From assembly GCF_000988165.1 (NCBI RefSeq), contig NW_020169400.1:1-11371 (forward strand): DNA of 11,371 bases, given 5' to 3'. The DNA comes from Vairimorpha ceranae. Taxonomy: Eukaryota; Microsporidia; Nosematidae. Each line of letters begins with the position of its first letter. The first letter of the stretch is position 1. A program made the position numbers and the translations under genes. The notes beneath the pieces are model-generated. The model saw only the letters and a program-made list of their open reading frames with translations, was not told the DNA's origin and made no database searches. Positions 1 to 6,392 of this stretch are shown here, in pieces.

Positions 1-1
1 T

Positions 2-769
2 ATCGCCTTCAAGATTAGTAAACGGCATATAGATGAATTTGAGTGGAGATGCATGCAATATGCATGTATCAAATATCAAACCACTTTGTTTATGAGACAT
101 GGTTCAATTCTTTCATTATTTAGAATTAATCTTTAAACAATTCTGAAGTCCATCTATTATTTTTCATTAGGCCTTGAGTTACAGTTATTTTAGAGCTAGC
201 GCAGAGTAAAAAGGGGCCGTTATTGGCTTTAAAAGATTATAGGCTCAAAAATTAAACAATATTTTGTAGATCATCCTATTAAACTTGGCGGCTTCAACAT
301 TGTCGTGCAAGTCTACGAGACGAAATTAAATTTCAATGTAAAAAATCATCGTGGTCGACGTATACCTGTGTACTAGGGTTTAGCAATTGTTGATACTTCT
401 TTTGTTTTAGCTTTGGGTTATTCTATTATTGTTGAAAATCTTTCTGCAGAGGTATTACTATCTATAATAAATCAGATTGTAATTCCTAGGAGTATTATAG
501 TAACAGATGAATGGAAGTCTTATTCATCACTAAACGAATCAAATACATATCAGCATCAAACAAGTTGTCAAAAATACTGCTTTGTTGATCGTAATACCGT
601 CACACGTACTCAAAATGTAGAGTCTTATAACAACAAACTAAAATTGGCAATTAAAAAAATGAAGGGTTTAACTTTAAAACAAAGAAAAGTATTTATACAA
701 GGGTTTATGTATAGGAGGCGCCACTCGGACGATAAATTTACATCTATAATTAAATTTTTTGAGTTTTAA
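2..769 (+). pseudogene. Merlin-1 transposase (ISXO2-like / IS1595-type DDE), 5' truncated by the window edge
   Basis: One reading frame runs from the window edge to the stop at 767-769 with no frameshift but five in-frame stops (134, 191, 197, 230, 374). Visible in order: the second zinc-ribbon cysteine pair (WRCMQYAC, from 44); a segment ending IKLGG before the first catalytic block; QVYETKLN, where the family has a D-E-(S/T) motif, so the first catalytic Asp is Tyr; HRGR; the second catalytic Asp in VTDEWKSY (about 505); and the third acidic residue in TQNVESYNNKLK (about 615). The TAG at 374 falls at the conserved Trp before GLAIVDTS. A 118-codon open stretch from 413 has no ATG start and is only the C-terminal part of this frame. 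The closest relative in the window is Merlin-3. The product, if made, would be inactive. Family assignment is firm; the nonsense-only decay is seen directly. Confidence 0.88.
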
Positions 770-1274
770 TTTTTTTCTTTTTACGGGGCCGAATAATGGA
801 CTTGATCCAAAATTTAAGATCGAGTCTAAATCATAATATTTTAAAAAATCATGTCCAAACCACGATCTTGTAAAAAGCTTATTAAAAAATGTAAGTAAAA
901 GCAAAGAAAACCATAGTTGAATTTATTTAATAAAAGAAAAAACATGGTTGGTGTTAATTATAGCTGTTTTTGAAAATTAAAAAATATAAAAAGTCAATCT
1001 GTTTTTTTTGATGTTTACGGTTCGTTTTACCACCGCTTATTCATTTGAAACCCCAAAGGATCTTTTAAGCGAATTTACCTACATTTGCATTTGATTTCCA
1101 TATAAAAAAAAAGGGTAAATAAAATAAAAAAAAATTTTAAAGACATTTTACAAAGTTAAAAAAATGTAGGCAAAAACGCCAAGTAAAGAAAATCGTGATT
1201 AAATTACCACATGAAACTTTTTCTTGACGGGTAGATATTTTTAAATATTAATTAAGCATATTTTGAACAGGTGC
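770..1274. other. AT-rich spacer between Merlin-1 and Merlin-2
   Basis: I see no coding sequence with a recognisable family here. The stretch is rich in A and T homopolymers. It holds one imperfect inverted repeat, described separately (1069-1180). The unseen 3' end of Merlin-1 must lie in its first part, but because the other Merlin-1 end is outside the window its TIR cannot be defined. Confidence 0.6.
1069..1180. repeat. Imperfect inverted repeat, about 112 bp
   Basis: The left arm GCGAATTTACCTACATTT (1069-1086) is matched by the reverse complement of 1161-1180, with about 15 of 18 bases identical. The core CGAATTTRCCTAC resembles the TIR and subterminal repeats of Merlin-5 (5866-5879, 5960-5974, 7319-7332). 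It may be a remnant of a short nonautonomous relative; that is inference. Confidence 0.45.
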
Positions 1275-1301
1275 GGTTATTTCTCTCCAGAAAAAAAATA
1301 A
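1275..1301 (+). repeat. Merlin-2 left TIR (transposase 3' side)
   Basis: Starts GGTTATTTCTCTCCAG followed by an A-rich stretch. It matches the inverted right end at 2243-2269 apart from C-to-T and G-to-A changes and about one extra A. The palindromic symmetry kept at the right end has been lost here through those transitions. Confidence 0.75.
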
Positions 1302-1350
1302 AAAAATAATTAAGAAATTTAATCATTTTCATTCATTTCAGTCAAACATT

Positions 1351-2218
1351 CTAATTTTTAAAAAACTCGTTATTTTTAAATCCTTCACGCCGCATATATT
1401 CAGCAAGATATTAATTTAAGTCTTCCTTTTTAGCGCCTTTCATTTTTTTGATATAAATTTTATTCTTATTCCAATACGATTTGATATGTTGCGTATGAAC
1501 ACTCTTTTCAGAATTAACAAAATTTAAGAACTGGTTTACTGTATAATGTTGAAAACCTAAGCCTGTAATATCCCCATATGCAACCCATTGATCTGAATAA
1601 ATAATCGTACCAGGCAAGTATATTCTTCGAACAATATCAAGGAGGGTAGCTTTGTCTTTTCGGGCTACAATCTCCATGTATCCTCATGTCGATACATAAC
1701 TTGTATCAACTATCCCAAAAACTCAGACTTGATGTTCTGACGTTCGTCCCCTATGATATTTTTGCTTGTGAACAAACAAGCTTTCATCAATTTGGTATAT
1801 AATGCCAGGACCACCAAGGAAAATTGGATTTCTAATAAAGAACTCTACACATGCATTTCTAAAACTTCTGCACATGTCAGTTACCATATCGTGTCCTAGT
1901 CGCGTTAAGACGTCAATATTTTTATGCGAAGTGTTTATGCTCCAAAGATAAATGGCGTTTACTCTCATTTGTAAATCAATTCTTGTTTTTTTTCAAAAAA
2001 CGAATCGTTTCTGATTGAAAGTGTAGTTTTAAACTTAAGACATTGTTTGTTTCTGCACTTCCAAACAAATTTTGTCTTTGGTCTTAAAACAAGCTCGCTA
2101 ACCCATACCTTTAGAGCAATGAACACAACACATGCTCATTTTGATTAATTCTGAGGATTTGAGAAAGTTAATAGTACAATTTATATCAGTACCAATAATT
2201 GGAAAAACCTCTTCTCAT
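1351..2218 (-). pseudogene. Merlin-2 transposase (ISXO2-like DDE), broken
   Basis: Reading the minus strand from about 2218: N-terminal zinc ribbon with a first pair in MCCVHCSKGM, a frameshift, then the second pair in WKCRNKQC; TTLSIRNDSFF; a second frameshift near an A8 run (about 1990); a helix-turn-helix-like middle region from 1968; then GGPGIIYQIDESLF with the first catalytic Asp intact, YHRGR, the second Asp in YSDQWVAY, and a third block HTQHIKSYW in which the catalytic Glu is Lys. In-frame stops: TGA at 1723 (conserved Trp of the VFGIVDTS block), TGA near 1681, TAA at 1411; the frame then continues through YLAEYMRREG to a natural-looking stop at 1351. No ATG in frame with the zinc ribbon survives; the ATG at 2218 is in another frame, so the start is approximate. 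Inactive. Confidence 0.88.
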
Positions 2219-2242
2219 ATAAGAGTAAAAAATTATATCGCA

Positions 2243-2269
2243 GTTATTTCCCCCTGGGGGGAAATAACC
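2243..2269 (-). repeat. Merlin-2 right TIR, itself a palindrome
   Basis: GTTATTTCCCCC (2243-2254), one T, then GGGGGGAAATAAC (2256-2268). The end can therefore fold into a 12-bp hairpin as well as pair with the left TIR. The C/G block stands out strongly from the AT-rich surroundings. Confidence 0.8.
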
Positions 2270-2507
2270 ACACCAATCCAAATATTTTGATTTGAGGAAG
2301 GGTCGAATGAAAGGTCGAATGTCGTCTCTTGCACCCACGCTTCGTACATCTATATATAATTTTATTACTATCTATATTTAATAATTTAATTTTACAAGGA
2401 GTACTGCAACTATTACAATATATAAATTCTTCAATAATATGGTTCATTAAAAAATCTAATGATTTTTCTCCATTGCTAAAGATCTTATGTTTAATTGTTA
2501 TTTTCAT
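2244..2507 (-). pseudogene. N-terminal stump of another Merlin-type transposase
   Basis: An open frame of 87 codons starts at ATG 2507, just after a CCC block (GGG at 2513-2515 on the plus strand). It carries a zinc ribbon: C31 and C34 in CNSC, then C54 and C59 in RCTKRGC, the same CxxC plus Cx4C layout as Merlin-4. The opening residues (ITIKHKIF) resemble the start of Merlin-5 (ITIEHEIF). From about residue 80 the frame runs into the palindromic TIR of Merlin-2, so the last residues are read from the inserted element. The gene was probably truncated by Merlin-2. I could not recognise its remaining part on the far side of Merlin-2 (below 1274). Family: Merlin by zinc ribbon and context; moderately sure. 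Confidence 0.68.
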
Positions 2508-2515
2508 TTTATGGG
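2508..2515 (-). promoter_or_regulatory. CCC-like signal before ATG 2507
   Basis: On the minus strand CCC lies five bases before the start codon (CCCATAAAATG). This matches the position of the CCC-like transcription signal described for microsporidian genes. It supports ATG 2507 as the true start. Confidence 0.5.
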
Positions 2516-2519
2516 CTAG

Positions 2520-2629
2520 ATTTTTTTAAAGTTTTAAATCCTTTCTTAAATATTTTAAAAGCAAAAGATTTATCAAAAAATACCAAACAAGCCCAGATCA
2601 AATTATAACTAAATATTAGCCACATTATA
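2520..2629. other. Short AT-rich spacer
   Basis: Nothing recognisable lies between the Merlin stump and the LTR-like leader of retrotransposon copy A. Confidence 0.5.
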
Positions 2630-2756
2630 TGTTATATTACTTTATTAAACCCCAATTAAGGTTATCAACAATACTTTTATTTGATTTGCTTTTTCCCTGC
2701 GTGGGTCATAATATTATTAAAAATTTATAAAATAAAATATTATTTGTTTCTCGACA
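2630..2756 (+). repeat. LTR-like leader of copy A (TG...CA, 127 bp)
   Basis: The segment begins TGTTATATT and ends CA immediately before the gag ATG at 2757. Its first 25 or so bases, ending in the motif TTTATTAAACCC, match the sequence before gag B (7687-7720) and after pol B (10792-10811). TG...CA ends and this placement suggest an LTR. No second LTR of copy A was found, so this remains an inference. Confidence 0.4.
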
Positions 2757-2960
2757 ATGGTTAAGACTAATATGGGGGCGATACAAACAATAGAGTTGTC
2801 TAATAATGACTGTGGCCTAGAGGCTAAAAGACTATTAGGAGAGCTGGAAATTGTTATGTATGCATTTGACATTGAGATGGTCGAAATGGGTTTTGAAGAA
2901 AAGAGATTTTTGAAAGAGCAAGCAGAGCATTAAAAGTTTATATGGTACGAAATTTAGATC

Positions 2961-2994
2961 AGTAGCATTTTTATGCCCACCGGGCATAAAAATG
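2961..2994 (+). repeat. Merlin-3 left end with perfect 13-bp hairpin
   Basis: CATTTTTATGCCC (2966-2978), a three-base loop, then GGGCATAAAAATG (2982-2994). The outer arm also matches the right end of the element in inverted orientation. Confidence 0.8.
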
Positions 2995-3050
2995 TTTTTT
3001 CAATGGAGTAAAATCTAATTTTTTAAAAAATAATAATAATAAAATCTAAA

Positions 3051-3545
3051 TTAAACAATTGATATTATCATTTCAAACCCGCCTACTGTATCATTAAATT
3101 TCCAGCTAAATTTATTTATAAAATTTTTGTATAAGCTTTTTTTTTACTCCTTTTCTTTTTTTATGTCTTACTTTAGCGAATTGTTAAAAGCCTCCACATC
3201 CTGCGTATTAGCATTAGTTTCTGAGTTTATAAAAGTATACTTATGACAGACCGTGTCATGAACAAATCCCATGTTGTTAAGCACAGAATAGCTTTTATGC
3301 TCATCAGTATGTATTTTACTATTAGAAGCAACATTATCACAGATTATTGGTAACGAAGTTAAAGCTTTTTTATTCTCTATAACACAAGCAAAGCTTTTCT
3401 AATGTTCTCCTTAAATTCACCGACACATATGGCATCGGTTTTATTTGCGGGAATTCTCTCCTTAAGTGCTTTAATACTGTGATTAAGTGCCACTTCATAA
3501 TAAATAAAAAGTTTCAAAGCTATGATGACACCGCAAGTAGACGAT
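3051..3545 (-). pseudogene. Merlin-3 transposase remnant (catalytic part only)
   Basis: Minus-strand frames give, in order, a degenerate first catalytic region (about 3490-3545, no clear Asp), VGEFKENIRK, a frameshift at about 3395, IENKKALTSLPII, the second catalytic Asp in HTDEHKSY (about 3310), and the third acidic residue in NTQDVEAFNNSLK (about 3195), followed by two stops and a degraded tail ending at the stop at 3051. The pattern closely parallels Merlin-1 (TDEWKSYSSLN; TQNVESYNNKLK), so these two belong to one subfamily. The zinc ribbon and helix-turn-helix region are absent, probably by internal deletion. Inactive. Confidence 0.8.
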
Positions 3546-3641
3546 TTTTTGCTATTATATTTCTCTCAAACACAAAAATAGTGTACGTTAATTAATTCTC
3601 ATTTTTGTTTTTTTTTTGTAACATTTTATGCCCAAAAACCA

Positions 3642-3686
3642 ATCAGTGGCATATTTACGCCCAACGGGCATAAATATGCCACTGAT
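3642..3686 (+). repeat. Merlin-3 right end with 21-bp hairpin
   Basis: The left arm 3642-3662 (ATCAGTGGCATATTTACGCC and one more C) pairs with 3666-3686 with a single mismatch and a three-base loop. The outer arm is the TIR partner of 2961-2978. Confidence 0.8.
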
Positions 3687-4059
3687 CACAAAATTTGAAT
3701 TAAGAAGAAAAGTTACAAGAGCTAATAGAAAAATGTCTCTAAAAGTTGAAGAGGAAGAAGAGAGTGAAAGAAAGAATAAAGAATATCAAGAGCTGACAGA
3801 AAAGATTTCCAATGCGGTCAAAAAGCAATATCTATAAATAAAAGTAGAAGAAGGTCTTTAGGTGTAAAACGTTTTTAACTGTGATAAAGTAGTACATATA
3901 GCAAAAAGTTGTTATTTCAGAAGGGCGAAGGGATGTTCTTAAAGAGTTATAATAAAAATGATTTAATTTTTTATGTTTTGAAAATGACAATGATTCAGAA
4001 ATAACGATTAATAGAGGTTATAATAAGACTGATACGAGAAGAAAAAAAATTAAAGCACA

Positions 4060-4214
4060 AGAAAAAACATATGTGAGTGGCGTATTTGTAGGGTAGCGAA
4101 CCCTGCTTAAATTATAGTTCTGATAAATTATTTATTAATAAACTTTTTGGGTTGACAACTTGTTATTTTGTTGATCGCCTCTTGTGTTCGTCTGTGGTAT
4201 CCCACCACATTTAA
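4060..4214 (+). pseudogene. Decayed retropepsin-like (protease) segment of copy A
   Basis: After the gag tail, the frame reads TYVSGVFVG, a stop, and (frame of 4101) PCLNYSSDKLFINKLFGL to a stop at 4212. In Ty3/gypsy elements a retropepsin with an active site of the form D-(S/T)-G follows Gag. Here NYSSDKLFIN fits that position, with the Asp and the Gly replaced by Tyr and Ser. The spacing after the zinc knuckle is right. The identification is inference from position and a weak motif. Copy B has no equivalent. Confidence 0.4.
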
Positions 4215-4497
4215 TTATTAATATTTTTTTATAAAAAAAAGCAGGAAAAGAAGGTCATGGTATTTTATAGAGAAGAAAAAAGTTCTTTAAAGAGAGACAA
4301 TAAACAATCAACGAATAAATTCTATAAAAAGAAACATGTTGTTTGCTCCATATTAGAGCAACAGTTTCGTTACGGCCACCCCACTCAAGGTTATTCCATC
4401 GTAACATTCATCTGTATCTATTTCTTCTTCCTTTTTTTTTGGGGGGGGGGAGGGGGTAAAAATTTAATTTATATTTAAATTTTAAATTTAATAAACA
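4215..4497. other. Spacer with a T9-G10-A-G5 tract
   Basis: No recognisable gene. A 73-codon open frame (4257-4478) matches no family I know and ends by translating the homopolymer tract into Phe and Gly runs, so I treat it as chance. The tract at 4432-4456 is nine T, ten G, one A and five G, extreme for this AT-rich sequence. A small inverted repeat TTGCTC...GAGCAA lies near 4345-4365. By position, the end of the Merlin-6 transposase C-terminus may lie on the minus strand just below 4498. Confidence 0.5.
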
Positions 4498-4503
4498 TTT
4501 AAA
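4498..4503. repeat. TTTAAA flank of Merlin-4, left
   Basis: TTTAAA borders Merlin-4 on both sides (4498-4503 and 5472-5477). It may be a target-site duplication, but because it is palindromic it could equally be the outermost TIR bases. Confidence 0.45.
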
Positions 4504-4553
4504 GGCCCCCTTTTGGGGGCGTTTGATTTTTTTTAACCCCCAATTTTCATGAA
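4504..4553 (+). repeat. Merlin-4 left TIR, with hairpin, CCC block and ATG
   Basis: Begins GGCCCCCTTTTGGGGGC, a hairpin with six-base arms, and ends with CCCCC (4537-4541) seven bases before an ATG (4549-4551) on the plus strand. The ATG opens only 18 codons. The same signal pair in the right TIR starts the transposase gene. Confidence 0.8.
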
Positions 4554-4593
4554 AAAAAATTTAAAGGGGTTCTTGAAAATAAAAATTTGTTAT

Positions 4594-5427
4594 TTAAATA
4601 TTTAATAATAGTCTGATAAAAGTTCTAAATCTTATTTCACCAAACAGTCTTGAAAACATAAAGATTTTAAAGTAAGGTTTGATTAATGTATAATTTCTCT
4701 TTCTCAAAGTAATTTTTCCCTTTATAGCACACCGACTTCCTTTAATAGTATTCGTGTGAATGCCGGTCTCTGGATCTTTAAAGCTTTTACTATGGTTAAT
4801 TGTATAATGTTTGTATCCACGAGATGTTAACCCACTATAACCTTTCTATTTATTAGTATATATAATACTTCCTTTGGCAACGTATTTGATAATTAAAGTA
4901 TAAAGAGTTAATTTATCTCGTTTTTTTAAACGAAGTAGAACAATGCGTCGTTCAAATGTTCTCTCAACCATTCCAAGTACCCAAACGCTGTCAACTCTAT
5001 GACCACGGCTATATTTCCGTTTGCCAAATTTGCTTTCGTCAATTTCGACGACGATGCCTTCTCCGCCTATCATCTGAGGTCTTTTTAAATAGTGTCCGAC
5101 TTTTTTAAATATTTTTCTGACTGCCTTATGTTAATATTAGTTATTGAACATATGGTTTTGACAGAATTTGTACATAGAATTAAAAATAGCTCTGCAAATT
5201 ATTTTCCAGCATAATTTTGCATTATAAAACGGGGGTTTTCTAAAAAGAAAAGCCTTTCTTCTGCACTTTTTTTTTGTGCACTTAATAACATTTTTATTAC
5301 TTCATGTCCAACTGTATCCCCCTAAACAATAAAAACAAAAAAATTTAGACGGCTTTTTATGCACTTCGTCTTCAAAAATATTCAAAATTTTTTTAAATTT
5401 TTCTTCCTGTCTCTTTATTGTGTTCAT
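4594..5427 (-). pseudogene. Merlin-4 transposase, full length (277 codons), four stops
   Basis: One frame, no frameshift, from ATG 5427 to the stop at 4594. Order: basic N-terminus; zinc ribbon with CFYC (about residues 33-36) and CTKKKC (about 53-58); helix-turn-helix-like middle; GGEGIVVEIDESKFG with the first catalytic Asp (about residue 127); RGHRVDSVWVLGMVER; then YTNK, where the second catalytic Asp is Asn; GLTSRGYKHYTINHSKSFKD; HTNTIKGSR, where the catalytic Glu is Lys and the following Trp is Arg; and a C-terminal tail. In-frame stops: TGA after SWT, two TAA near residue 100, and TAG at 4846 at the conserved Trp of the KWKGY block. Length suits a Merlin transposase. The start is supported by a CCC block seven bases upstream, inside the TIR. 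Inactive as read. Confidence 0.9.
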
Positions 5428-5471
5428 AAAACTTGGGGGTTAAAAAAAATCAAATTCCCTTAAAGAAGGCC
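5422..5471 (-). repeat. Merlin-4 right TIR (transposase 5' side)
   Basis: The reverse complement begins GGCCTTCTTTAAGGG, continues through the block shared with the left TIR, and ends with AACCCCCAAGTTTTATGAA, which includes the transposase start codon. The outer palindrome seen at the left end is degraded here. Confidence 0.82.
5428..5439 (-). promoter_or_regulatory. CCC-like signal before the Merlin-4 start
   Basis: On the minus strand CCCCC (5435-5439) lies seven bases before ATG 5427. The signal is part of the TIR. Confidence 0.55.
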
Positions 5472-5477
5472 TTTAAA
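5472..5477. repeat. TTTAAA flank of Merlin-4, right
   Basis: Partner of 4498-4503. It overlaps the point where the Merlin-6 frame ends in TAA. Confidence 0.45.
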
Positions 5478-5855
5478 GGTTCCCAGCTCTATAATTTTCA
5501 TCTTTTTTCCCTTTATTCCTTTTTAACATAAATTTTAAAAGATTTATATCAATTAATTTCTTAGTTCTACATCTTACGGGAATGGTTTTCTTTCTACCAT
5601 TCCAGTTACCTTCAATTGTGTTGGTATGTGTATTTGTTGCCTTATTTTTAAACTTTTAGAATGGTTGACAGTTCTATGCTCTTTAAAAAAATTGGTTAGC
5701 TCGACATAACCTTTCCAACATTTACTGAATATAAATGATTGCCTACAAATATATTTTCTACAGAATAAAGTGGGGTAGAACTGTCACACTTTGTCAACAT
5801 TTGCTAGAATAATTCTTCTAGAGAATCTTTCTACTGCCTCTACTACCCAAACACC
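5473..5855 (-). pseudogene. Merlin-6 transposase, C-terminal half
   Basis: On the minus strand from 5855: PGVWVVEAVERFSRRIIL, a TGA, then SKCWKGYVELTNFF (the second catalytic Asp position reads Lys), TVNHSKSLK, a one-base frameshift, then THTNTIEGNWNGRKK with the third catalytic Glu intact, PVRCRTKKLIDINLL and DENYRAGNL ending in a TAA at 5473. The TAA coincides with the TTTAAA flank of Merlin-4. A plausible continuation of the tail lies beyond Merlin-4 (minus strand below 4503). The upstream break at 5856 coincides with the GGGTC end of Merlin-5. The gene therefore looks cut twice by younger elements. The first catalytic region and zinc ribbon are not here. Confidence 0.8.
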
Positions 5856-5880
5856 GGGTCTTCTCCACGAATTTGCCTAT
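5856..5880 (+). repeat. Merlin-5 left TIR
   Basis: GGGTCTTCTCCACGAATTT followed by GCCTAT. It is inverted relative to 7319-7344, and also relative to the shorter copy at 5960-5974, so the left end can form a stem with a loop of about 80 bases. Confidence 0.65.
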
Positions 5881-6057
5881 CTTTTTTTCAACCTAAAAAT
5901 AGGGGCTAAAAAATAAAAAAAAAGATAATAATTCAAGAAACCAATAGCCACAGCAAACTGGTAGGCAAATTCGTGAAGTTAAGCAACCACCCGATATTTT
6001 TGTATAAATCAAGAGCATTTTAAAAAACCGATGTTGTTGTTTTTATCCTTAAAAATA
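5881..6057. other. Left arm of Merlin-5, non-coding
   Basis: AT-rich, with long A and T runs. It contains the inner inverted copy GGTAGGCAAATTCGTG at 5959-5974. No coding signal seen. Confidence 0.5.
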
Positions 6058-6247
6058 ACACCAACCCAATACTAAAACTTCAATACTACTAATCTAATAT
6101 TACTGCCTCAATACCATTTTACCAAACTACATAACCCAGGAATCTAACCATCAATCATCTCATACAGCTATTTATCCTAACCAACCAATCTAATACTACC
6201 TAACCTAACCCGACCAAATCTAATACTACCCAACCCAAGACTACTAT
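6058..6247 (+). repeat. C-rich, nearly G-free degenerate tandem repeat
   Basis: The plus strand has only about six G in roughly 190 bases, while C is common. A unit like AATCTAATACTACCYAACC recurs: at 6187-6206, again at 6217-6235, and in degraded form near 6090-6110. CCTAACC and CCCAACCC motifs resemble the C-strand of telomeric repeats, but the array is too degenerate to call a telomere. It ends just before the region upstream of the Merlin-5 transposase. Confidence 0.65.
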
Positions 6248-6387
6248 ATATATCTGTATTTATAAATACAAAAAGTTGTTTTAATATAATAACAAAAGCA
6301 CATATAAAACTAAATTGCCACTAAATTATTTAAATAAAATATTAATGATTCCTTTTAGAAGGGCAAAAGATTTAATTTTAAAGATAA

Positions 6388-6392
6388 CCCTT
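6388..6392 (+). promoter_or_regulatory. CCC-like signal before the Merlin-5 start
   Basis: CCCTTATG: the CCC lies two bases before ATG 6393. This favours 6393 over the in-frame upstream codon at 6315 as the true start. Confidence 0.55.

Larger units (their letters stand above)
1275..2269 (-). mobile_element. Merlin-2 DNA transposon with both TIRs (995 bp)
   Basis: Both ends are present. The sequence at 1275-1301 begins GGTTATTTCTCTCCAG, and the reverse complement of 2243-2269 begins GGTTATTTCCCCCCAG. About six substitutions separate the two ends, and all are C-to-T or G-to-A in the left copy. The element encloses one transposase pseudogene on the minus strand. The length, close to 1 kb, fits a minimal Merlin element and is near that of Merlin-4 (968 bp). 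I could not find a convincing 8-9 bp target-site duplication. The right end directly abuts an older Merlin N-terminal fragment (2270-2507), suggesting insertion into it. Confidence 0.78.
2961..3683 (-). mobile_element. Merlin-3, internally deleted element inserted in gag A (about 723 bp)
   Basis: The two ends share an inverted repeat, AGTRGCATWTTTATGCCC, at 2961-2978 and at the reverse complement of 3666-3683. Both are flanked by GATC (2957-2960 and 3684-3687). GATC is itself palindromic, so it may be part of the TIR or a 4-bp duplication; alternatively AAATTT copies on both sides could be remnants of a longer duplication. The element carries a minus-strand transposase remnant lacking the N-terminal zinc ribbon, consistent with its short length. 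It separates homologous halves of the gag gene. Confidence 0.75.
2757..4090 (+). pseudogene. gag of retrotransposon copy A, broken and interrupted
   Basis: Starts at ATG 2757 (TNMGAIQTIELS), matching gag B (TNMGAIRTVKLS). A frameshift near 2910 leads into FERASRALKVYMVRNL, the counterpart of FDRASGSLKIFMVRNL. Merlin-3 then interrupts at about 2961. After 3684 gag resumes: EYQELTEKIS (about 3780-3810) matches EYQGLTEKVL of copy B. Several stops follow. The zinc knuckle survives as NCDKVVHIAKSC (about 3877-3912); its first Cys has been lost. The tail RGYNKTD corresponds to RGYKKTY of copy B. An ORF from 3628 mixes Merlin-3 TIR sequence with gag and is not a gene. Gag would form the particle and bind element RNA; this copy cannot be functional. 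Confidence 0.82.
2630..4214 (+). mobile_element. Ty3/gypsy-type LTR retrotransposon copy A, truncated (gag and protease remnant only)
   Basis: This copy runs from an LTR-like leader through a broken gag into a decayed protease-like segment, then stops being recognisable around 4214. Its gag is homologous along its length to the intact gag of copy B (7721-8263). No RT, RNase H or integrase follows. It is interrupted by Merlin-3 (2961-3683). The end at 4214 is the last position at which I can argue homology, not a mapped boundary. Confidence 0.7.
4504..5471 (-). mobile_element. Merlin-4 DNA transposon, structurally complete (968 bp)
   Basis: Terminal inverted repeats of about 50 bp (4504-4553 and 5422-5471) enclose a full-length transposase frame on the minus strand. 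The two TIRs share an uninterrupted block of more than 20 bases ending AACCCCCAA. The outer parts differ mainly by C/T and G/A changes; the left outer part retains the palindrome GCCCCCTTTTGGGGGC. The element sits at the 3' end of the Merlin-6 transposase, whose reading frame stops exactly at the junction. It is the best preserved Merlin in the window by structure. Confidence 0.85.

Noticed and set aside
674..904. Minus-strand ORF over the end of Merlin-1
   Set aside because: Antisense to the Merlin-1 C-terminus, with no motifs.
2329..2529. Hydrophobic plus-strand ORF that looks like a small membrane protein
   Set aside because: It is the complement of the Merlin N-terminal fragment, which has a zinc ribbon and a start signal. 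The hydrophobicity follows from T-rich antisense sequence.
2966..2994. Intrinsic transcription terminator (hairpin followed by a T run)
   Set aside because: The 13-bp hairpin followed by six T looks like a bacterial terminator, but the DNA is eukaryotic in character and the hairpin belongs to the transposon end.
3628..3837. A 69-codon ORF starting MPKNQS
   Set aside because: It begins inside the Merlin-3 terminal hairpin and runs into gag A, a chance fusion. The gag part is annotated instead.
4257..4478. A 73-codon ORF on the plus strand
   Set aside because: No recognisable domain. The end is translation of the T9G10AG5 tract, and the length is unremarkable. It may include decayed copy A sequence, but I could not align it.
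6058..6247. True chromosome end
   Set aside because: The C-rich tract is flanked by transposon sequence on both sides and lacks a regular telomeric unit, so it is not an actual telomere.
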